NCBI GenBank assembly: GCA_002335605.1
Contig: BEDY01000006.1
Coordinates: 1,364,001-1,428,000 of the forward strand
Length of the DNA: 64,000 bases
DNA from: Prillingera fragicola
Lineage: Eukaryota; Basidiomycota; Tremellomycetes; Trichosporonales; Trichosporonaceae
Reading direction: 5' to 3'
Below are positions 1-11,082 of this stretch, one piece after another. The first letter of the stretch is position 1. Every line of letters starts with the position of its first letter. The notes under the pieces were generated by a model. That model saw only the letters and a list, made by a program, of their open reading frames with translations, searched no databases and was not told where the DNA came from. The position numbers were made by a program, and so were the translations under genes.

Positions 1-1674
1 GCTCCCGTGTCGTCGTTGGCGGTGGCAACTCGACCGGCTGGGTCGTTTGCTGGGTTGCCGTCCACCTCCTAGGCGCGGTCCCCGTGCTCCTCAACTCGAC
101 GTTGCAGGACGAGATGCAGCTCCACTGCATCGGTCTCACAGGCGCCGAGCTGGTGCTAGTCGACGTCGAGCTGGCTACCACTTTTGGCCCAGTGCGCAAG
201 CAGCTGAACGACCTCAAGATCGGTCCTGTCTACTGCTGGAGCAGCGTGCAGCATCTCCCGCAGCGCGTCCGCGCCGGCGTACACGAGATCGGGAACCCGA
301 ACCCTTCGGCCGGTGCGATCCTGGACGTAGAGAATGGCAAGGGCACAGAATCCCTCAACCCGGAGAGCGACGGCATGATCCTCTACACGTCCGGCACAAC
401 GAGCCACCCCAAAGCCGTGCTCACGAGCCAGCGCGCGGCACTGAGCCATACCATCTCGTCGCACATGGCTGGTGCCCGTGCTGCGCTCCGCGATGGCGCT
501 GACCTCAAGACAGCACTGAGCAGGCACGAGCCTTCTGCTGTTCAAAACGTCTTGCTCGTCCCCGTCCCCCTCTTCCACGTCACGGGCTGCATGTCTTGGA
601 TGGTCAAGGCGATCACCGGCGGCGGCAAGCTGGTATTTATGCGTCGGTGGGACGTGGACGAGGCTATTCGAATCATGGTCGAAGAGGGTGTCAACATTAT
701 TGGTGGCGTCCCGGCCATTGCGACTTCGTTGTTGCAGTCGCCCAATTTCCCAAAGGTCTACAAGATGGCGGGCGTCAACTACGGTGGTGCGCCGCCGCCT
801 GCACGCTTGGCAGTCGATATTGCCGCCCGGTGGCCTGGGGCTTCGATGTGAGTTGTCCTGCCGCTTTCACCGCCCGCTGACAAGCAGTACCAATGGCTAC
901 GGCATGACCGAGATGAGCGGCGGCATCACCAGTATCTCGGGCCAGGACTATGTCGAGAACGTATGTTCTTTAACACCATCGCATTCTAACAGCCCCAGCC
1001 CACGTCCGTCGGCACCCCTGTGCCCTTGACAGAAATCCGCATCGTAGACCCCGAGACAGAACAAGACGTACCAAGGGGCGAGATGGGCCTGATCCTCGCC
1101 CGCGGCAGTAACTGCATGACATGCTACGTCGGTGACGCGGCTGCGACTGCAAAGGCAATTGACAAGGACGGCTGGTTTGACACTGGCGACTTGGCGAGCA
1201 TGAATGAGAACGGGTGGATCACTATCCGGGACCGTGCAAAGGACATGATTATCCGTGGTGGAGAAAACGTACGTCGGCGTTGAGTGCACAGAGCTGACGA
1301 ACAGATTGCCTCGGGAGAGGTCGAGCACGCCATGGTCCTGGACGAGCGTGTCGAGCACGCCGCCGCCGTGCCCGTGCCCGATGAAGTCTTGGGCGAGCGC
1401 GTGGGTGTGGCCGTCACACTCGCGCCGGGAGCCAAGGCGACGCCGCACAGTATCATCCAGGCGGCCAACCCTCGGTTGCGCCGTCCCGCGCGACCTGTCT
1501 GTGTCGTGATTCTCGACGAGCTTCGTGAGTGCCCAGTACTAGCGTGAGGAGCAGCACCTGACGCACACAGCCCGTAACGCCAACGGCAAGGTGCTCAAGA
1601 ACGAGCTTCGCAAGATTGTAGGCGAGGCGTGGGCCAAGCAGGGTGGTATGGCTGGCGTCAAGGCAAAGCTGTAG
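1..1674 (+). CDS. Acyl-CoA synthetase (AMP-forming), peroxisomal, 5' end missing
   Basis: ANL-superfamily adenylating enzyme that activates a carboxylic acid to its acyl-CoA with ATP. The window opens inside the gene; codons run from base 3, so start and N-terminus lie outside. Visible in order: the ATP-binding loop YTSGTTSHPK (near base 384), where the usual Gly after TT is Ser; YGGAPPP before the adenine-binding region; YGMTEMSGG (about 898); WFDTGDLASMNENGW (about 1170), with the conserved aspartate; and IRDRAKDMIIRGGEN (about 1225). Four short introns are evident (about 849-890, 961-995, 1270-1306, 1526-1569), each with GT-AG ends. The protein ends GVKAKL, a peroxisomal PTS1 tripeptide. 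The substrate (fatty, aromatic or dicarboxylic acid) cannot be told from these motifs. It converges on an AhpD-like gene 97 bases downstream that also ends AKL. Confidence 0.9.
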
Positions 1675-1771
1675 TGCGCAACTGTCGTAGCATTTTGGTC
1701 ATTCCGCATGGTCTAGATGGATCAGTGTCCCGTATCCGTCAGCAGTCCGGTCATACTGCTGCATACTTTCT

Positions 1772-2759
1772 CTAAAGCTTGGCCTTGAGCGGCGCCTCGT
1801 CCCCGCGCACAACCTTGCTCATGTCATCAACACTCTCAAGGACCCACTTGACGCCCTCGTCGCTCGTCAACCACTCCTGACCCGCAACGCTCAGCCCATC
1901 CCCGCCTCCGCCAGGCAGGAGCGCCTTCTTGAGCCCAAACACATGACTCGTCACCTGGGGCCCGACGCCAGTTTGGGCCCGCAGCGCAGCGACCGCAATC
2001 ATGGAAGTCAGCACGCGGCCGAGGCGGAAGGCTCCCGGGGGTGGTGTCGTGGGCGGATCAGCGAGGAGGGGGCCGTAGTGCGAGTTGATAATGTGGACGG
2101 GGAGGTCGGGGTGCGAGTCGCCCAGCTTGGCCACGAGTTTGGTGGCGTGCGGCTCGTAGATGCCGTCCCACAGACCGCGGCCGCGCTTGTACAGGTCGGC
2201 AATGTCCTTGGGGGCGCTGGGGTGTTAGTTCTTGTTGTGGGCGGTTCGGGGTGTGTTGCTCAAGCTGCGTGGACCTACCGGGTAACCTCAGTGTGGAGCT
2301 TGTCAGTCACATCCGTGCCAAGGTGGTCGCGCAGCGCGCCGAGGTTGTTGATAGCCCTCGGAACCTGGTCGTCAGTCGTCGTCCCACACCTCGCGGCAAC
2401 TCACTCCGCCAAAGGTAATACACTTGAGACCCGTCTCGCGCATAATCTGCTCCGTCAGAGTCTCCCCCTACGCCAGGGCTTACCTCTGCCGCCTCGGCGC
2501 CCTTGTCCGCCTTTCCCTCGGCAGCATAGTCGTAGAGCGCGCAAAGAGTCGCAGGCGAGTTGAGGGTGACTAGCGTCGCGGCTCCAAGCGACAGCCACGC
2601 GTCCTTGGTGACACCACCCCGCTCGCCGGCGGTGCGGATGCGGTCAAAGAGAGCCTTGAGCGTTGCGGCTGCCGGGGCGGGGATGGGCGCGCCTTTCGCT
2701 GAAGGCAACGCGATGAGGGCTTTGAGCGCTGGGGAGAGCTTGAGGGAGGCGGCGGACAT
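1772..2759 (-). CDS. AhpD/carboxymuconolactone decarboxylase-like protein with PTS1
   Basis: Four exons (2759-2484, 2446-2405, 2364-2279, 2216-1772) splice to 282 residues. The middle exons encode RETGLKCITFGG followed by VPRAINNLGALRDHLG, resembling the helical AhpD-like family. Members of that superfamily include alkylhydroperoxidase-like and carboxymuconolactone decarboxylase-like proteins, but I see no CxxC redox pair here, so peroxidase activity should not be assumed. The C-terminus APLKAKL is a peroxisomal targeting signal. The start is the first ATG, giving an Ala/Pro-rich N-terminus. It converges with the acyl-CoA synthetase, and the shared AKL ending suggests both act in the same organelle. 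The reaction is unknown. Confidence 0.75.
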
Positions 2760-3294
2760 GGTGCTGCGGAGGGAGAGAAAGGGGAGGGGACAGAGGCCGG
2801 GCTTTTAGGTGTTTGACGAGCTACGACAGCGGTGAGAGAAATGCCAGATGAACTGTTCAAAATGCCAGATGCACTGTCCAAAATGCCAGATGAACAGTCG
2901 ATGAGGGATGCCAGATTGCGGCTCAGGATTAGCCGGCGAGATTACCCCCAGCCTGCGGCGTCAAGGCGGGCTTGGATTTCGGAATCGCACGGCCAAACCC
3001 GAGGGTTTTCGGTGGGCTGGCGTGTGTTGGTAGTGTTGGCTTCAGTGTCCACGAGCAGCTGAACTAGAGTCGAGCATCTTGCAAGCCAAGTGGTCTGACG
3101 TGAGCCGGTCAGCGTCGCACATGCGCACCTTTTCCCTTCGACGGCGATCAGTGTGGGATCAGCAGTGATCGGCGTCTTGCTTGCAACAGGGCTGACGTGA
3201 GACTGACAGCAACTCGTCCTCCTGACGCTTCGACTGCCTCTTCTGCACGTATGACATGCCCAAAATCCTATGAACTCGAGCTAATCAGCTGTGA
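2760..3294. other. Intergenic interval with a short tandem repeat
   Basis: It separates the 5' end of the AhpD-like gene from the 3' end of the monooxygenase gene, so it is promoter for the former and terminator for the latter. It holds the 21-bp tandem repeat at 2841-2903 and a CCGAGG (CCTCGG on the minus strand) at 2999-3004. No coding region is supported. Confidence 0.5.
2841..2903. repeat. Three tandem copies of a 21-bp unit
   Basis: Units begin ATGCCAGATG at 2841, 2862 and 2883. The first two copies are nearly identical and the third diverges in its second half. The array is about 80 bases upstream of the AhpD-like start codon, in its promoter or 5' UTR. The unit length is a multiple of three, but the reading frame across it is not part of a recognisable gene. 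Confidence 0.85.
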
Positions 3295-5248
3295 TTAGGC
3301 CCCGTTGGCGTGCTGCTTGGCCATAGTGTATCGCTCCCCAAAGTTCCCCTCGCGCTGCGCGAGCACAGTGAGAATGATACTGCGACTGAACCCACGCGAA
3401 CTACTGAGATTGCCCACATTGAACATGACGTTGGGAATCCCACAGTCGCGGCCAATACCCATAACCTCACCCTCGGCATCGAGGCCAAACACGGTATGAA
3501 GCTTCTGAGCCCACTTGTCACCAAGTGTAGCAGCCACCTGCTGCGCGTAGCCGTTGCCCGTGTAGCCTGTGGAGAAGATTACCAGGTCGTACTGGCCCTT
3601 GTTTCCGTCGGCAAAGGTTACCGTCTTGCCGGGGCCAAAGGAGGCGATCTCGCCTTGCTGGACCTTGATAGTGCCGTCGACGATGTAGGGGGAGCATCCA
3701 GTGTCAAAGTAATAGCCTCCAGCCTTCTTGGCAGCCACTGCGGGTGTAAGCGTTTGTCGCAACTTGGGAGGACTCACAAAACATGGCACCAGTACCCTCG
3801 ATACCGCTCGACGTCTTGAATCCCGCCTTCTCAAGCCCCTCGAGCAAGTCCTTGTCCATCGAAGCCAGCCACGCTGTAGACCGCTGTGCAAACAGCTTGG
3901 CAACTGGGCGCGGCACGCTGCCGGCAATGGCATCCGCAACCTCGACGCTGATCATGTTCTCGTCAAAGATGCCGCCCTGGATCGCAATCTTGCCATGCTC
4001 GATACTCATGATGTATGTCGGGGAGCGCTGGAGCATGGTGACTGTGGCGCCATTCTTCACCAAGTCGAGGGAGACGTCGTGGGCCGACGTGCATGCCCCG
4101 ACGACTAACGTGCGCACGCCCTTGCAGCCTGCCGCTCCGCCGTGCTCAGACGAGTGAACGATGCGGCCCTCGAATGTGTCCTGGCCCGGTTTGGCCGGGG
4201 GGATGAAGGGTGCGCCGCCTGCGAGGCCGGTGGCAAGGACAATGTGGGAGACGCTCATAGGCCGCTCGGTGACTGTCCCGTCGGCTTCGGTACGCACGAC
4301 GACGACGTCCCAGCGCTTCTTGTCCTCGTTCCAGACAGACTTGCTCGGGTCGAGCGTGGACTTGACCCAGACATCGAGCTCGAGGGTGTCGACGTAGTTC
4401 TCGAGCCAGTTGGCTAGCTTGCCCGCTGGCGTGAACGTCGGCCACGTCTTGGGGAACGACATGAACGGAAGGTGGTTGGTGTGCACGGGGTCGTGAAGCG
4501 ACAGGCTCGCGTACCGGAGACGCCAGTTGTCTCCGACCCGCGCTTCCTTGTCGAGCACCAGCGCCTTGAGTCCCCGAACACGCGCCTGGGCAGCGACGGT
4601 CAAGCCGTTGTGTCCCGCACCAATGACGAGGATATCCGGGTCGCCGTCCGGGTAGCTCGCGGTCAGCACGCGCTTGGCGTCATACGGCAATGTGTCGTTC
4701 TGCTCCCCTGCCGGGCGGTCCGTGCCGATCATGGGCGGGTGGGAGTGCACGTTCGTGAGTGTCGTGGCAAACGTCCAGGCTACCCAGCCATTGGCTGAGG
4801 GAACGAGGCGAGCTACGGCCTCGCCTGTGCCGAGAGGCGTCGTGAAGGTGAGGTGGACGCGGATGAAGGCTAGGTCCGGGAACGGTTTCTCGAGCACCGG
4901 CGCGGGGACCGACGCAATGGCAAAGTTGGTGGCTTGGTTCAGCGGAAAGGTGTGCTTTACTCGTCAACAATGGTCTACTTTGGGGTCTCATACCTTGGCA
5001 GCCTGAAGGAGATCATCTCCGGTGACGCAGCGGTAATCGTTGGTGAAGGCTAGGACATCACGCCAGAAGCCACCAGGGGTGAAGAGGGCAGCGAAAGCCT
5101 CGGCGTCGTTGGATGTCACCGCATCGGACAGCGCAGTTGTAAAGGTCTTGGCCACGGACAGGACATCAACATGCTCTGGGATGGGTGGGAAGCCGTTGGC
5201 TTCGGTAGGTAGTGTTGCAGGCGCAAGGCCGAGAGTAGCAAAGGTCAT
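3295..5248 (-). CDS. Flavin-containing monooxygenase with N-terminal NTF2-like domain
   Basis: Class B flavoprotein monooxygenase of the FMO/YUCCA-like group, oxidising with FAD, NADPH and O2. Exons 5248-4994, 4954-3778 and 3737-3295 give 624 residues with in-frame 39- and 40-base introns. The first ~150 residues resemble an NTF2/SnoaL-like fold (AFAALFTPGGFWRDVLAFT), a fusion seen in many fungal FMOs. The FAD-binding loop is ILVIGAGHNGLTVAAQ, followed by GDNWRLRYASLSLHDP. The FMO fingerprint FxGxxxH is FEGRIVHS. The second nucleotide-binding loop, TLVVGACTSAHD, has Ala and Cys where glycines are common. The start at 5248 is chosen because the frame upstream runs through AT-rich promoter-like DNA. 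No signal peptide or PTS1. The substrate is unknown. Confidence 0.85.
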
Positions 5249-5731
5249 GGCTGAGGAGAGATCGATGTGTGAAGGTGGCTGAGCTGAGCAGCCGAGCGCG
5301 ATCTCTTTAATAATGAAACGAGGAGACACTGTGGGTATGCACAAGCCTAGCGATGTGTCGTTCAGTGCTTCGACGGCCGCCGAGTGGCCAAGAGCAAGCC
5401 ATAGGTGGGCGCGGCCATGTCCGTTGCACATGATCACACTCGTCTCGGTAGGATATCGGCGAGGCTTATCTTAATAGCCGATTAACAGGTCACACCTTCG
5501 AGCATTGTCCGGCCGCCGTCTGTCGTTCCACGCAGTGAGATGCATCTGGGAAGATGGACCGAGGAAAAGCCAACTCCGTTCGAACAGACAGACCAGTGCA
5601 TCTGGCGCGAAGCAAGTTGGGTGGGCGGGCAAAGGCATTGCCCTGTGCGACCGATAAAATAATAATTGATTATTGTTTGCATTCATTGTACGGTCATCTC
5701 CTCTCTTCAGATCCGGTAGTAGCTCGACCCA
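5249..5731. other. Intergenic interval upstream of the monooxygenase
   Basis: Promoter side of the FMO gene and 3' flank of the GH20 gene. An AT-rich stretch at about 5304-5316 (ATTATTAAAG on the minus strand) is a possible TATA element roughly 60 bases before the FMO start. No other feature is seen. Confidence 0.45.
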
Positions 5732-7975
5732 CTATGGCAAAGCATTGGCATAGCTATTAGCCAAAAAGGCCAGTTCACCAGCAACGCTGGCCCGATCAAG
5801 CACAAACACTCCATCCACCAACCCCGTCACCGAGTTGCCGTTTGCACTGCCAATAGTAGCCAATGGCGCGGTAAGGACCATTGTCTCGTTGCGGTTACTG
5901 TCCCAACGCGAGTTGTACCAGTTGATGCTCGCGCGGCGGACCATGTTGTGGAACACAAACGTGGATCGGCCATCAGCAACAATCGCGAGATGGCTCCACA
6001 CATCGGGTGGGAGAATGACACTGGTAGTGTACTGGAAATTGTCGTTTTCAAACGTCACTGTTGGGCTAGTAGCGTTGCTGATCAGGAGGCGGCCATCGTC
6101 GCCCTCTAGAATGACTGCCTCGGCAGACTGGTTGCCAGAGGGCTTGATCCACATCCCCACCGAGTAAGGGTAGGCGATACCGTCCAGTGGTGTAGCAATG
6201 TGCGAGTCGGCGGTGAGACGCGCGACCTTGCCGTGACCTTCGGCAGAGGCATCCTCGATGGTGGCACCGTGCAGAGTACCCGTGTAGCCGTTTTCGGACG
6301 AGTCGGCAGCCGCACCGTCCTCAAAGTCGTAGGAGAGCACAAATTGACCCTTTGAAGCCGGGCGACGCGTGAGGGTGATGCTGGGGATAGCCTTGAGCAG
6401 TTTGTCAAGTTTGGGCTTCCAGTCCTCGTAGGCTACCTTGTCAGAGTTGCGCGACCCCGTCCATAGCTTTTCAGCAAACGCTCCCATGCCCTTGGAGATC
6501 CGGTCGTAGAGCTCGACGCGAGTAACCGACTCGCCAAGAAAGTCGTTCCAGTTTGCCAGGCCGCCTCCCACTAGCAGTGGCTCGTCAGGCGAGAGGTTGC
6601 GGGAGGTGTTGGTCTTATCAAAGATGTCAAACACCCAGGGCTCCCAAAGCTCGTAAATGTGCTGGTCAGCAATATAATCCCAGTAGGCGGCCGTCCGGGG
6701 GACGAGGTACGCGTCTGGTGCGTTGAGGTTGGAGATTGTGTGGCCACGCTTGACTAGATCGACCGGATTTGAAAACGTCCAGTCCCAGTGGTCGGTGTGA
6801 ATGTCCGAGTCAATAGCCGTGGTGCCAGGCAGACGCACGTCCGACCCCCACATGCGGATTGTGCGGTTGAATCGGGTCCCAAAGTAGTCGTGAAAGTGGT
6901 TGACGTATTGCCGGACCAACTCGCCCTTGTCCGGGTTGTACTCGTCGGCGCCAATCGAGAGCTCTCGCGAGTCAAAGTACGAGACGAACTCTGTCCACAG
7001 GTCTTCAATGAAGCGCCAGACGTCTTGATTCTCCAGATCCAGCCAGTCGCCCCGGACCGTCTCGTTCTGGATGCTCCACTCTGGGTGGAACTTTGTGATG
7101 AAGAGGGAGTGGGCCGGGGTGTCAATCTCGGGGATGAGATCGAGGCCGCGGGCCTTGATAAAGTCTTGGAACTCGCGGAGGTCTTGCTTGGTGTAGCTCG
7201 TGTCGTTGCTGGCGTACATGGAGTATGGCTCGTTGGGTGACCGAAGACGGAACCCAGTGTACTTTTCTTGCCAGTCGGGCATGAGCGCCTTGGTGCGCAC
7301 AGCGGGGTTGTCGCTGTAATGATGGTGCAGGGTGTTCATCTTGAAAAAGCTAGCCAGAGTGGCATACTCGCGCAGGTCTGTCATTGGAATTGGCTTGCGC
7401 GCAATGTCTTGGAAAAACTTGCGCTCGCGGTAGTTCGGCCAGTCGCGAGCCTGGCCCTGTGGCAGCGCGTAGCCGTCATCGTCGGCGAGGATCAGCATCT
7501 GGAGAACAGTGCGTGTTCCCCAGAAGGTGCCGCGTGGACTGGCGCCTGCAATGACGATGCCCTTGCCAATGTCGAGAACGTATCCCTCGTTGTTGAGAGT
7601 GTCGTCGGAGCCTAGGGTGAGGTAGATGTCGTCCTTGCCGTGCTTGTTGGAGAAGGCAATCTCAATTGACCGACCAGTGGCTGCCTCAAGGTCGGCCTGG
7701 AAGCTCGCGGCAAAGTCTTTGAGGCAAGATGGGTTGGCCATAAAGGTGTACTTCTCGTCCGTGGCCGTCTCGGCATACTTTGGGTCAACGACAATACGAG
7801 TCTTGTCGCACAGCGTCCATGTCCCGTGTGTCCCTTTCCAGTCTTGCAGGGATGGAATGACAAATGGCGTGTTCTCAGCGTCGGCAGCCGTGAAAGTCAG
7901 GCTGGGAACCGGTGTGGCCGTGGCGCCCAGGAGGCCAACCACGGCTATGAGGGCAGCGTGGGCCGACAGTCGCAT
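5732..7975 (-). CDS. Secreted GH20 beta-N-acetylhexosaminidase with C-terminal LamG-like domain
   Basis: Single-exon gene, 747 residues. A signal peptide is clear (residues 1-20, LIAVVGLLGATATP), so the enzyme is secreted or enters the cell wall. A GH20b-type N-terminal domain is followed by the catalytic barrel: RKFFQDIARKPIPMTDL, NTLHHHYSDN, IPEIDTPAHS and the catalytic Asp-Glu pair in SIGADEY (D344-E345). GADE replaces the commoner GGDE. From about residue 560 a beta-sandwich of the concanavalin/LamG type follows (FVLSYDFEDG, YPYSVGMWIKPSG), probably for carbohydrate binding. The family removes terminal N-acetylhexosamine from chitin fragments or glycans by substrate-assisted catalysis. 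No GPI signal or membrane anchor at the C-terminus. A TATA box lies 52 bases before the ATG. Confidence 0.9.
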   Translation of the reverse strand: MRLSAHAALIAVVGLLGATATPVPSLTFTAADAENTPFVIPSLQDWKGTHGTWTLCDKTRIVVDPKYAETATDEKYTFMANPSCLKDFAASFQADLEAATGRSIEIAFSNKHGKDDIYLTLGSDDTLNNEGYVLDIGKGIVIAGASPRGTFWGTRTVLQMLILADDDGYALPQGQARDWPNYRERKFFQDIARKPIPMTDLREYATLASFFKMNTLHHHYSDNPAVRTKALMPDWQEKYTGFRLRSPNEPYSMYASNDTSYTKQDLREFQDFIKARGLDLIPEIDTPAHSLFITKFHPEWSIQNETVRGDWLDLENQDVWRFIEDLWTEFVSYFDSRELSIGADEYNPDKGELVRQYVNHFHDYFGTRFNRTIRMWGSDVRLPGTTAIDSDIHTDHWDWTFSNPVDLVKRGHTISNLNAPDAYLVPRTAAYWDYIADQHIYELWEPWVFDIFDKTNTSRNLSPDEPLLVGGGLANWNDFLGESVTRVELYDRISKGMGAFAEKLWTGSRNSDKVAYEDWKPKLDKLLKAIPSITLTRRPASKGQFVLSYDFEDGAAADSSENGYTGTLHGATIEDASAEGHGKVARLTADSHIATPLDGIAYPYSVGMWIKPSGNQSAEAVILEGDDGRLLISNATSPTVTFENDNFQYTTSVILPPDVWSHLAIVADGRSTFVFHNMVRRASINWYNSRWDSNRNETMVLTAPLATIGSANGNSVTGLVDGVFVLDRASVAGELAFLANSYANALP

Positions 7976-8824
7976 GTCTGATTGTCAAGTGTTGGTTCAT
8001 GAGAGACTGTCACCTGTTGACGAGCTCTTATAAGCCGTCCGGTGGAGGGATTCCACACCAGGAGATAGGTAGCCGCAGCCCACCGCTTCCCCGATGAACG
8101 GCGAGGTCGCCGCATGTCCGTGAGACTATGCAAGGCAACAAGGTTTCAATGACGCTAGAGTGCTGAGAGAACAGCATGAACTGGACGAGACAAGCAAGTG
8201 ACCACACGATAAGCGCACGGTTAACTCGGCCAATTCACCGAGCAGACAATCAGCATACCAACCAGCCATCACCAGTAGTTACGTTGCTGACGTCGTCCAA
8301 CGCACCGGACATGACCGCCAGGCGCTAGTGGTGAATAGGTGGGCGACGCCGGTCAAAGACCCGATGCTCGAGGGTATGCATGGCTTGGAAGATGCCGGTA
8401 GGACGAGGGCAGTGCTGGGCGAGGGGTGGGAATGAATGTACAGTACTGTACTGTTTTCGGGTCATCACCGAGCGAAGTCCCGGCGCGCCGCGTTGTTGCT
8501 GACACAGAATCGCCTGTACCGCACTGCCGAAATGCTTGTGAGTGGGCAATTTGCATGAACCAGAACAAGCTGGAACGAGTCATGTGTTAGCCATAGGCGC
8601 ACACATTCTCCATGGTGTATTGTCTACGAACTCCGTATTGGCGAGTGATGCCGAGGCAGGCATCATCGGTTGGTCGGCAGTGAACAGTACCGCTCGAAGT
8701 CGCTTGAGACTTGCCATGGCCCAGGCGGAATTGCTCATCTAGTCACACGTATTTTATCTACTTCTCTTCCTCCTCTGCCGCATCACTGCCCCCAGGCGAG
8801 CACGCAATGGTGCACAGCAAGTAC
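7976..8824. other. Gene-free interval between GH20 and HIT genes
   Basis: About 850 bases holding the GH20 promoter and the HIT gene's 3' flank. Open frames here lack family resemblance, signal peptides or splice structure. Apart from the TATA box nothing is seen. Confidence 0.4.
8027..8034 (-). promoter_or_regulatory. TATA box of the GH20 gene
   Basis: CTTATAAG lies 52 bases before the GH20 ATG. The spacing matches TATA elements seen before other genes in this window. Confidence 0.6.
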
Positions 8825-9593
8825 CTACAACCTGGACTTGAACTCGGCGTACGTCTCCTTGAGCGTACTCCTCAGCTCCTCCATGTGCGCCATGCGTGCC
8901 GCCCGGATACTAATGTACGTCTCGCTGTCTGGCATTATCAGCACCACATCTATGCAGGTGTCACTCACCGGAAGGACGCAGCACCAGCCCACTCCCCGAT
9001 CCAGGCTGGTGCTTCGGGATGATGTGCACGTGTACGTGGTCCACTACCTGCGCCGCCGCTCGGCCATTGTTCTGGACGTCAGTATGTGTCCTCTGCAAAC
9101 TCCAGACTCCCCATAACATAGGCATGGGTCTTACCTGCAGCACGTTAAAGTCCTCTGCTCCACACGCCGCGGCGAGCCGCTTGACCGTCGGCAGGATCTC
9201 GCGCATGTGCTCTTCTGGCAGATCTGTGATCTTTGGTGCGTGGTCTGCAACGTCAGCGTCAACGTCAAAGAGGCGCGCGGCCGCAACACAAGTGGAGGCT
9301 CAAGCAAAAGCCGCCAATCCCAAGGGCGCTGATCCTGGCGCCGATCTCCACAGACCCCGAACTGACACTTTGTGATGACGAGACAGTGCCCGCTTGCGAC
9401 GGGGTTGATGTCCATGATGGCGATGAGGGTGTCGGTCTCGAGCAGCTTCATTGCTGGCACCTCGCCTGTGATCCTCTGTTAGTGGAGATGCCGAATTGCG
9501 TTGATTGCAGTGGACTTGCCCTTGATGATCTTGCAGAAGAGGCAGCTTTCGTTAGTGAGCAGTGGACGGGGGGACGTACTTGTCGTCGATCAT
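8825..9593 (-). CDS. HIT-family nucleotide hydrolase/transferase ending SRL
   Basis: The histidine-triad motif HVHVHIIPK is present, with the upstream CLFCKIIKGK and LVITKYHAPKITDLPEEH typical of the Hint/HNT group. These enzymes hydrolyse AMP-lysine, adenosine phosphoramidates or dinucleotide polyphosphates. The gene is cut into about six exons. The first has only 14 coding bases (9593-9580, ATGATCGACGACAA), and a large intron interrupts the KYHAPK motif. The last exon encodes IRAARMAHMEELRSTL and ends FKSRL. SRL is an accepted variant of the peroxisomal PTS1, though weaker evidence than AKL or SKL. The start is the only ATG that splices into the CLFC exon. Confidence 0.8.
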
Positions 9594-9813
9594 GGCTAAT
9601 GGTACAACAGGTGAGTGTGTTCGACAATGCAGAGTGTAGGAAAAGGAGAGATGGATGAAGATAAGTGACGGGCTTGCCGGGTAGCATGAAACCGGTGGTG
9701 CCCCGCTCTTTCCCCACCAAAGATGTGGCCAGCGCACACCACTATTCCCAGTCTCCCATGCCCCTTGTGTCCTGCACAGCGTACATACATCTCTTCTGAC
9801 TAACCCAAACAAC

Positions 9814-11082
9814 CTAGTTGCACACCTCGGGCTCACGCTCCTTGATAACGTCAAACTCTCCCTGCACACTAAAGAATCCGCCCATAGGGCTCTGAATCGC
9901 GGCGGCGGTGAACGCGGCGTCCTCGTCGTCAATGATCACCTTCTTGATCCCATTGGCAGCAGCAGCCTCCTGTAGGAGCTGGACGTGGCACTGCTTGTCG
10001 AGCGCGGCAAAGAGGTAGGCGCACTCGTCGACGGTTGCGCCGAGGGTGAGCAGACCGTGGTTCTGCAGGATGGCACACTTGTTGGTAGGCCCCAGGGCGG
10101 CGGCGATGCGCGCCCCCTCGTCGGCGGCGAGGACGATGCCGCCGAACGACTGGTAGACTGCCTGGTTCTTGTAGAACATGCACGAGTCCTGGTTGGTGAT
10201 GTCGACGGGGCGGCCGAATGCCGACCACGCCTTGCCGTGGAGCGAGTGGCAGTGGCCGATCGACTCGACTTCGGGGCGCGCCTTGTGGATCGCGCTGTGG
10301 ATGTAGAAGCCTGCAGCGTTGATGGGGAGCTGCGCGCCAATGGTCGGGTGCACGTAGCCCTCGTGGGTGACGAGAACAAGCCTGGATGGTCAATGGCAGT
10401 TCAGAATACGGTGGGGTGGAGGTCCGGATATAGCTCGGAAAACACATCGGCCAGCTCTGGAGTGCTTCCTCGCCACCACAACCACTCCACTCATCATCAA
10501 CGGCATCCTGCTCGCTACTTACTTCGACTTGGTCATCAATTTGAAGTGGACACCGAATGGGTTCATCCAGTAGTGGTCGCCTGAGGCACATTAGCTAGGC
10601 TGCAGAGCGATGCACGAGCACGAGGAGTTCTCGCGCGTGAAGCACTCACGAAGGATGGGGTCGCGGACGGTAATGTGGCCGCTGTTTGGTCAGCTTCGGT
10701 CTCCACTATTCACAGCCTAATAGTGCCAAAGACGGCGCGCATAGCGATAGCTCTAACGTACCCGTACACGCTTAGCAGCGCGATACAGGCCGCTGAACTC
10801 GCACAACAATACTCACGCCGCACCCTCGTTGAATCCGAGGTTACCCCAGTACCTGAACGCAATGGCAAGGTGCTCCTTGACCCACTCGCGCTTCTGGAGC
10901 AGACTAGCCTCGTCGGTCTTGAACACAAAGTCGGGAACGACGTTGAGCTCCATCGTGCCCTCCTTGTTGCCGCGCCACGTGCGGTTGAGGTTTCCGCCCA
11001 TGGTGAGCCCGGCGGCGTTGTGGGTCACGGCCATGGGCTGCTTGGTCTCGGCAGCGGCGTTTTCGGTAGCGACAGGCGACAT
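9814..11082 (-). CDS. Class II aldolase/adducin-family protein
   Basis: Zinc-dependent class II aldolase fold, about 300 residues over five or so exons. Exon 1 (from 11082) encodes an Ala-rich start, then FRYWGNLGFNEGAA. Small exons encode GHITVRDPIL and DHYWMNPFGVHF. The last, long exon begins in VTHEGYVHPTIGAQ. Zinc-ligand positions are visible as GHCHSLHGKAW (His-x-His) and QNHGLLTLG. In fungi such proteins are usually unassigned relatives of L-fuculose-phosphate aldolase. The first intron is unusually long for this window (about 120 bases). A TATA box lies 65 bases before the ATG. Substrate unknown; ends EVCN, no targeting signal. Confidence 0.85.

Noticed and set aside
1772..2134. Treating the shared AKL endings of the two convergent genes at the left end as a sequence repeat
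   Set aside because: The surrounding codons and upstream residues differ. The similarity is limited to the targeting tripeptide and is better explained by function.
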